Shown piece by piece: positions 28,743-33,341 of a stretch of 33,341 bases of DNA (positions within the stretch are counted from its first letter, which is position 1; each line of letters starts with the position of its first letter). The notes under the pieces were generated by a model. The model was not told the DNA's origin. It did no database searches and saw only the letters and a program-made list of their open reading frames with translations. The translations under genes were made by a program, and so were the position numbers. The DNA comes from CAZIVE01 sp964542435 (GTDB lineage Bacteria; Bacteroidota; Bacteroidia; Bacteroidales; Tannerellaceae): positions 1-33,341 of the forward strand of contig CAZIVE010000020.1 in assembly GCA_964542435.1 (NCBI GenBank), in the 5' to 3' direction.

Positions 28743-31079
28743 ATGAACCTGAAGGAATGTATCAAAATGATGGGTGTGGTCTTGATTCTCGGCTGTGCTC
28801 AGAGCTCTGTGGCTCAACTCAAACTGAACGCGACGAATATCGACGAAGTCATCTCCCAGATGACGCTCGAAGAGAAGGTCCACATGTGTATCGGCTGCGG
28901 CATGTCGTTCGGCAGCGATGTGAAATTCCCCGGGACGGCCGGAAGAACCTACGACATTCCCCGTTTGGGAATTCCTTCTGCCTATTTCGCGGATGGTCCC
29001 CACCGCCTGGCTATGTCCTCCAAACGCGACTTCGACAGCCGTTTCTATTATACCACGGAATTCCCGTCGAGCACTACGGTCGCTGCCACATTCGACACCG
29101 ATGCCGCCTATCAGATCGGTCAGACCTTGGGATCGGAAGTGAGCGATTACGGACTCGACTGCCTGCTGGCACCGAGCATCAACCTCATGCGCAATGCCTT
29201 GTGCGGTCGTAATCATGAATATTATTCCGAAGATCCTGTCGTCGTCGGGAAGATCGCAGGTGCCTATATCAACGGCATTCAGAGCCGTGGCGTGTCTGCC
29301 TGCATCAAGCACTTCGCTGTGAACAACCAGGAGACTAACCGTAACAACAACGATTCCCGACTGACAACACGTCCGCTCCGCGAACTTTATCTGAAGGGAT
29401 TCGAGATTGCCATCAAGGAATCGCAGCCTTGGACGCTGATGACCTCTTACAACAAGGTGAACGGCCTCTATACCTGTGAAGACAAAGCGCTGAACGAGGA
29501 TATCCTGCGCGACGAATGGGGCTTTAAAGGCGTCGTGATGTCAGACTGGAATGCGGGCAAGGATGCTGTGGCTTCGATGCTCGCCGGCAACGACATGATG
29601 CAGCCCGGTCAGGAGAGTCAGTACAAAGCCATTCTCGAAGCTGCCAAAAGCGGAAAGCTGCCTGAGGAGATCCTGAACCGTAACGTTAAACGTGTCCTGG
29701 AATTTGTCGTCAAGACGCATTCCTTCGCCGGCTACAACTTCCCGAACACCACCGACCTGAAAGGTCATGCGCAGGTGGACCGCACGATCGGCGCTGAAGG
29801 CATCGTCCTGTTGAAGAACCAGAATGTGCTGCCCATGGAGAACATCCAGAAGGTGGCTCTCTACGGTACCACCTCTTACGATATGGTTCCTGCCGGAATG
29901 GGCTTCGGCGCTACCGGCACGGGCTATTATTGCGTGTCGATGGTCGAAGGTCTTCGCAATGCGGGCATCCAACCCGATAAGTCGCTGATCGCCCAGTATC
30001 AGAAGCATCTGGCTTCCGAAGGCAAACGTCTTTTCCCGAACGGAAAGCCTCCGTTCTCTCTGACTCCGCCGGCACGCGCCGAGGAGTTTGTCCCCAGTGA
30101 TGAAGAACTGGCCGCTCAGGTCCGTGACAACGATATCGCCATCCTCACGTTGGGCCGCACGACCGGTGAAGGTGCCGACCGGAGAATCGCCGAGTTCAAT
30201 CTCAAGAACAAGGAGGGACAACTCATCGAGCAGGTGGCCAAAGCGTATCATGCTGCCGGAAAGAAACTGATTGTGATCCTCAATATATGCAGTCCGATGG
30301 AGACCGCTTCGTGGTCTGCACAGGCGGATGCCGTCATCTGTGCGTTCGAGCCCGGCGAGGAGGTCGGAAACTGCGTCACGGACGTCCTGACCGGTCGCGT
30401 CAATCCTTCCGGCAAACTGCCCATGACGTTCCAGGTGAAATATGGCGATGCCTTGTCTGACGCCAACTTCCCTTACGACTATGAATTTGTGATGCCCTCA
30501 TTTGCCATGGGCACCGGCATGAATTTGAAATCGGAGAAGAAAGAGGAGAAACCGAAAGAGCCTGTGGCCAATGTCGATTATACCGACTATAAAGAGGGCA
30601 TCTACGTCGGGTACCGCTATTTCGATACCTACGGGAAACCGGTGGCTTATCCTTTCGGATTCGGACTGAGCTATACGACGTTCGATTATCAGATCGAACA
30701 GTCCGCCCTCGACAACGACCTCTGCACACTCGTTGTGAAGGTCACCAATACAGGCCGACGCGCCGGAAAAGAGGCTGTGCAGCTCTATGTGAAAGCGCCG
30801 AAGGGCGGAATGGAGAAACCTTCGAAGGAGCTGAAAGCTTTCGGAAAGACCAAACTGCTCCAGCCCTGTGAATCGCAGTCGCTGACGTTGACGTGGAACG
30901 CCATGGATATGGCCTCATTCAATGAAAAGACCAGCGAATGGCAGCTGCCGAAAGGAGATTACCAATGGATGGTGGGCGCCTCTTCCGCCGACATCAAAGG
31001 CTCCGTTGTCAAGAAAGTGACAAAAGCCCGGACGCTTAAGGTGCATAACGCCATGAACCTGAAGGTCGCCTGGAAATAG
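28743..31079 (+). CDS. Glycoside hydrolase family 3 (beta-glucosidase-like)
   Basis: This is a 778-residue protein. An N-terminal hydrophobic signal ends near SSVAQ (25), with a possible lipobox-like LILGC (C18). The GH3 N-terminal TIM barrel (about 30-330) has FADGPHR (82-88), KHFAVNNQE (189-197) and VVMSDW with the expected nucleophile D268. The GH3 C-terminal alpha/beta domain (about 350-600) includes LKNQNVLPM, AFEPGEEVGNCVTDVLTG and VNPSGKLPMTF. A fibronectin-III-like domain (about 680-755) starts VKVTNTGRRAGKEAVQLYV. It should release beta-linked glucose or a related sugar from oligosaccharides in the periplasm. No SusC/SusD pair or other glycosidase adjoins it. The start could also be Met9, which gives a shorter signal peptide. 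Confidence 0.92.
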   Translation: MNLKECIKMMGVVLILGCAQSSVAQLKLNATNIDEVISQMTLEEKVHMCIGCGMSFGSDVKFPGTAGRTYDIPRLGIPSAYFADGPHRLAMSSKRDFDSRFYYTTEFPSSTTVAATFDTDAAYQIGQTLGSEVSDYGLDCLLAPSINLMRNALCGRNHEYYSEDPVVVGKIAGAYINGIQSRGVSACIKHFAVNNQETNRNNNDSRLTTRPLRELYLKGFEIAIKESQPWTLMTSYNKVNGLYTCEDKALNEDILRDEWGFKGVVMSDWNAGKDAVASMLAGNDMMQPGQESQYKAILEAAKSGKLPEEILNRNVKRVLEFVVKTHSFAGYNFPNTTDLKGHAQVDRTIGAEGIVLLKNQNVLPMENIQKVALYGTTSYDMVPAGMGFGATGTGYYCVSMVEGLRNAGIQPDKSLIAQYQKHLASEGKRLFPNGKPPFSLTPPARAEEFVPSDEELAAQVRDNDIAILTLGRTTGEGADRRIAEFNLKNKEGQLIEQVAKAYHAAGKKLIVILNICSPMETASWSAQADAVICAFEPGEEVGNCVTDVLTGRVNPSGKLPMTFQVKYGDALSDANFPYDYEFVMPSFAMGTGMNLKSEKKEEKPKEPVANVDYTDYKEGIYVGYRYFDTYGKPVAYPFGFGLSYTTFDYQIEQSALDNDLCTLVVKVTNTGRRAGKEAVQLYVKAPKGGMEKPSKELKAFGKTKLLQPCESQSLTLTWNAMDMASFNEKTSEWQLPKGDYQWMVGASSADIKGSVVKKVTKARTLKVHNAMNLKVAWK

Positions 31080-31221
31080 GTCGGGATTCGCCGCTGCCGT
31101 TTTTAAGACGCCTCCCTTCCTGAATGTCTGAAGTGTCAGGCTTGCATGCCCTTCTTAAGGTCTTCTATCATTCTGTTTGTATCGGTCGGATCCGTAAACG
31201 GTTGCTTGATTACCTATTGTC

Positions 31222-31252
31222 TTGCGATATTTTAGTGAATGTTGTATCTTTG
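31222..31252 (+). promoter_or_regulatory. Promoter of proline iminopeptidase gene
   Basis: TTG (31222-31224), 20-bp spacer, TATCTTTG (31245-31252): a good Bacteroidetes-type match 38 bp before the ATG at 31290. Confidence 0.6.
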
Positions 31253-31289
31253 TTTGAAAAGTACAGATCGTTAAAATAAACCATATAAT

Positions 31290-32180
31290 ATGAAAGTAAA
31301 GGATGGATATATCCCTTTTAAAGGGTATAAGACGTATTACAGAATTGTAGGAGAAAATAAAAAGGGCCGCAATCCGATTCTCCTTTTGCACGGTGGACCC
31401 GGAAGCACGCACAACTATTTCGAAGTGCTCGACAGACTCTCGGAAGAGGGACGGCAGGTCGTTTCGTATGACCAGATCGGTTGCGGAAATTCATTCGTCG
31501 AGGGGCATCCTGAGTTGTGGAACCAGGAGACCTGGATGGAGGAACTTGTCAATCTTCGCGACTATCTTCATCTGGACAACGTTCATATTCTCGGCCAGTC
31601 GTGGGGCGGAATGTTGCTGATCGCCTATCTGATTGAAAAGAAGCCTGCCGGTGTCTGCTCGGCGATATTGGCAAGTACGTTGCCCGACAGTAAGCTGTGG
31701 GGCAAAGAGCAGCATCGTATGATTAAATTCATGTCGGAGGAAGATCAGAAAGCGATTGCCGATGCAGAGGCTTCCGGCGATTATACGAATGAAAAGTACC
31801 TGAAAGCCAACGATACGTATATGTTGCTGCATTGTGCCGGCGCTGTGACCGATGAGAGTCCCGAATGCCTGAGACGTCCTAAAAAATCGGGAGTCGAGTC
31901 CTATCAAGTGGGATGGGGTCCTAATGAATATACGCCTTTAGGAACACTCAAGACCTTCGATTACACGGACCGCCTCCACGAAATTAAGGTCCCTTGTCTG
32001 ATCACAAGCGGGACAAATGATCTCTGCACGCCGTTAGTTGCCAAAACAATGTACGATCGTATTCCGAAGGCGCGTTGGGAACTTTTTGATGGGGCCCGAC
32101 ACATGTCTTTTGTGGAGCAAAACGATAAATATTGCGAGATCCTTTCCCAATGGATGTCGCAACAGGAGGCCAAAGGATAG
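31290..32180 (+). CDS. pip: Proline iminopeptidase (alpha/beta hydrolase, S33)
   Basis: This 296-residue protein has no signal peptide. LLLHGGPG (31-38) is the oxyanion loop. GQSWGG (102-107) holds nucleophile S104. D244 in SGTNDLCTP and H271 in GARHMSF complete the catalytic triad. The cap domain (about 130-215) with its acidic residues is typical of the tricorn-interacting-factor F1 / prolyl aminopeptidase group, which removes N-terminal Pro or other residues from peptides. Length is standard. It has its own promoter; the metallophosphoesterase gene follows 60 bp later with no terminator seen, so the two may be co-transcribed. Confidence 0.88.
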   Translation: MKVKDGYIPFKGYKTYYRIVGENKKGRNPILLLHGGPGSTHNYFEVLDRLSEEGRQVVSYDQIGCGNSFVEGHPELWNQETWMEELVNLRDYLHLDNVHILGQSWGGMLLIAYLIEKKPAGVCSAILASTLPDSKLWGKEQHRMIKFMSEEDQKAIADAEASGDYTNEKYLKANDTYMLLHCAGAVTDESPECLRRPKKSGVESYQVGWGPNEYTPLGTLKTFDYTDRLHEIKVPCLITSGTNDLCTPLVAKTMYDRIPKARWELFDGARHMSFVEQNDKYCEILSQWMSQQEAKG

Positions 32181-32240
32181 GAGAGGAAGGCGTTTTTGTC
32201 TTTCGTCTCCGATCCGGAAAGCGAAACAGATCGATTCGTT

Positions 32241-33212
32241 ATGAATGACGAGATAAACAGAAGATATTTCCTGAGAAGGCTGGCGGCCGTCGGCGTATTG
32301 CTGCCGACGGCATCGCTGCCTGTTCTGGCCGAAGACCAGCCATCCGCCTTTTCCAAACGTGGCTCCTTCGAACGCCTGTCGGTGGGTTATGCAACGATCC
32401 GCATGGGTCTGGAGAAGCCGTTCTCCATCATGCATATCTCCGATACGCACCTTACGGAAGCCTACCCTCGCGAAAATCAGAAGAAACAGACGTTGAAGAC
32501 GACTCGAACTTTGACCTTCGGCGGCCGTCAGGAGGAGGCCCTTCGCGATTCTTTGGCATGGGCTAAGAAACATGTGGACTATATCGTGCATACAGGCGAT
32601 CTGATAGACTGGCAGAGTGAAGCCAACTTCGATCTGGTGAAGAAATATTTCGGCACTTCTCTGTTTGGCACGCTGGGAAACCATGAGTTCTCTCCTGACA
32701 TGTGGCTGAGCGAGCCGAAAGAAGGCTCTACGGATGCCTATAAGGAACGCAGCCGTGAAACGCTTTCCCATGTCTTTCCCTTCGATACCCGCTTCCATGC
32801 GCAGGTGGTCAACGGCGTCAACTTCGTTGGCCTCGACGATGTCTATACTACCGTCACCCGACAACAGACGGAACGTTTCAAAAAGGAGGTCGAACGGGGC
32901 TTGCCTATCATCCTCTGCATGCACGTCCCCTTCTATACCGACGATATCTGGAGGGCAAGCCAACGCTACTGGGGTGATGGCGAACAACAGATACTCGGAG
33001 CGAAAATAGAACCTACGGGCGATTACCTCAAACAACAAACCGATCCGGCTACACGCGAGTTCATCGATTACCTCAAACAAGAACCCTTGCTGAAAGGAAT
33101 CCTCGCCGGTCACGAACATATCAACGTGCAGGAGAAGTTCTCGGAAACAGCTACCCAATATGTGGTGGGCGGCAATTTCTTTTTTTGCGCTCAGGAGATC
33201 CTGTTCGTATGA
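32241..33212 (+). CDS. Exported (Tat-type) calcineurin-like metallophosphoesterase
   Basis: This is a 323-residue protein. The N-terminus NRRYFLRRLAAVGVLLP matches a twin-arginine signal (RRxFL, then a hydrophobic stretch, cleavage near VLA^E at 30). The metallophosphoesterase fold follows with all metal-ligand blocks: ISDTH (D68, H70), HTGDLID (D120), LGNHE (N147, H148), CMHVPF and AGHEH. It would hydrolyse a phosphoester in the periplasm using a di-metal centre, which fits Tat export of a folded metalloenzyme; the substrate is unknown. The in-frame extension to 32196 is rejected because the Tat motif starts right after the Met at 32241. The last residues (VGGNFFFCAQEILFV) look like a complete end. 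Confidence 0.88.
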   Translation: MNDEINRRYFLRRLAAVGVLLPTASLPVLAEDQPSAFSKRGSFERLSVGYATIRMGLEKPFSIMHISDTHLTEAYPRENQKKQTLKTTRTLTFGGRQEEALRDSLAWAKKHVDYIVHTGDLIDWQSEANFDLVKKYFGTSLFGTLGNHEFSPDMWLSEPKEGSTDAYKERSRETLSHVFPFDTRFHAQVVNGVNFVGLDDVYTTVTRQQTERFKKEVERGLPIILCMHVPFYTDDIWRASQRYWGDGEQQILGAKIEPTGDYLKQQTDPATREFIDYLKQEPLLKGILAGHEHINVQEKFSETATQYVVGGNFFFCAQEILFV

Positions 33213-33341
33213 ACCTCCTTGTCATTACTTGTCTCAAAATGTCAAAGATCGCTTCGCGAAAGGCTCTATGTGCCTATGATGAGGCCTCCGCTATGGGCAA
33301 TGATTTCGCCTCTTTTCTTCCAGGCCGTCTGGTCTGAATCG

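Noticed and set aside
28476..29312. 278-codon minus-strand frame spanning the N gap
   Set aside because: It runs through masked bases and is antisense to the GH3 gene.
33213..33341. Possible gene start at the right edge
   Set aside because: One short frame stays open, but it has no start context or motif; the segment is too short to call.

Overview
The window looks like a chromosomal fragment from an anaerobic gut-type member of the order Bacteroidales. Three things point there. There are many promoter-like TAnnTTTG (-7) motifs, some with TTTG-like -33 partners, and few Shine-Dalgarno sequences. There is an ECF sigma / FecR-type anti-sigma / TonB-dependent transducer cascade. Family types such as the NodT-type RND outer-membrane factor, secreted GH3 and three-gene acyl-CoA carboxylase are also typical. 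The genus cannot be fixed by eye. Two runs of exactly 100 N (6083-6182 and 28505-28604) are scaffold gaps, so this is a draft or metagenome assembly. I saw no tRNA, rRNA, CRISPR array, transposase or phage gene.

Layout. 1-443 (-): 5' part of a YgjP/SprT-like metallopeptidase. 648-1052 (+): a secreted Cys/Lys-rich repeat protein. 1353-4980 (+): biotin-dependent acyl-CoA carboxylase operon. 5058-5837 (-): an uncharacterised cytoplasmic protein. 5985-6260: a 43-bp tandem repeat array broken by the first gap. 6725-7306 (+): an exported flavodoxin. 7441-8043 (+): a small outer-membrane barrel. 8111-17284 (-): a tightly packed ten-gene operon. 17579-18811 (+) and 18817-19998 (-): a convergent sugar-isomerase-like protein and MFS transporter. 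20263-25972 (+): RND tripartite efflux operon. 26070-26235: palindromic repeats. 26258-27376 (-): NTF2-like protein and acetyltransferase, divergent from an AraC regulator (27507-28316, +). After the second gap come a GH3 glycosidase, a proline iminopeptidase and a Tat-type metallophosphoesterase (all +).

The most interesting part is the operon at 8111-17284. In transcription order it reads: ECF sigma factor, FecR-type anti-sigma, FecA-like TonB-dependent transducer with an STN signalling domain, small exported Ig-like protein, NapH/NosR-type membrane polyferredoxin, outer-membrane beta-barrel, lipoprotein fusing two BIg2 Ig-like domains to a 2[4Fe-4S] ferredoxin, small 2[4Fe-4S] ferredoxin lipoprotein, a second small Ig-like protein, and an ArsP/DUF318-type permease with a CxC motif. 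Gaps are 62 bp or less and many genes overlap. My inference is that a substrate-sensing cell-surface cascade switches on an iron-sulfur electron path leading from the inner membrane to the outer membrane or cell surface. It would be a ferredoxin-based counterpart of porin-cytochrome conduits, perhaps for reductive handling of a metal, metalloid or chelate. The substrate is unknown.

Elsewhere, the carboxylase operon fits propionate/methylmalonyl-CoA or acyl-CoA carboxylation. The RND operon is a complete drug/bile-type efflux system. The 28.7-33.2 kb genes are ordinary exported or cytoplasmic hydrolases.
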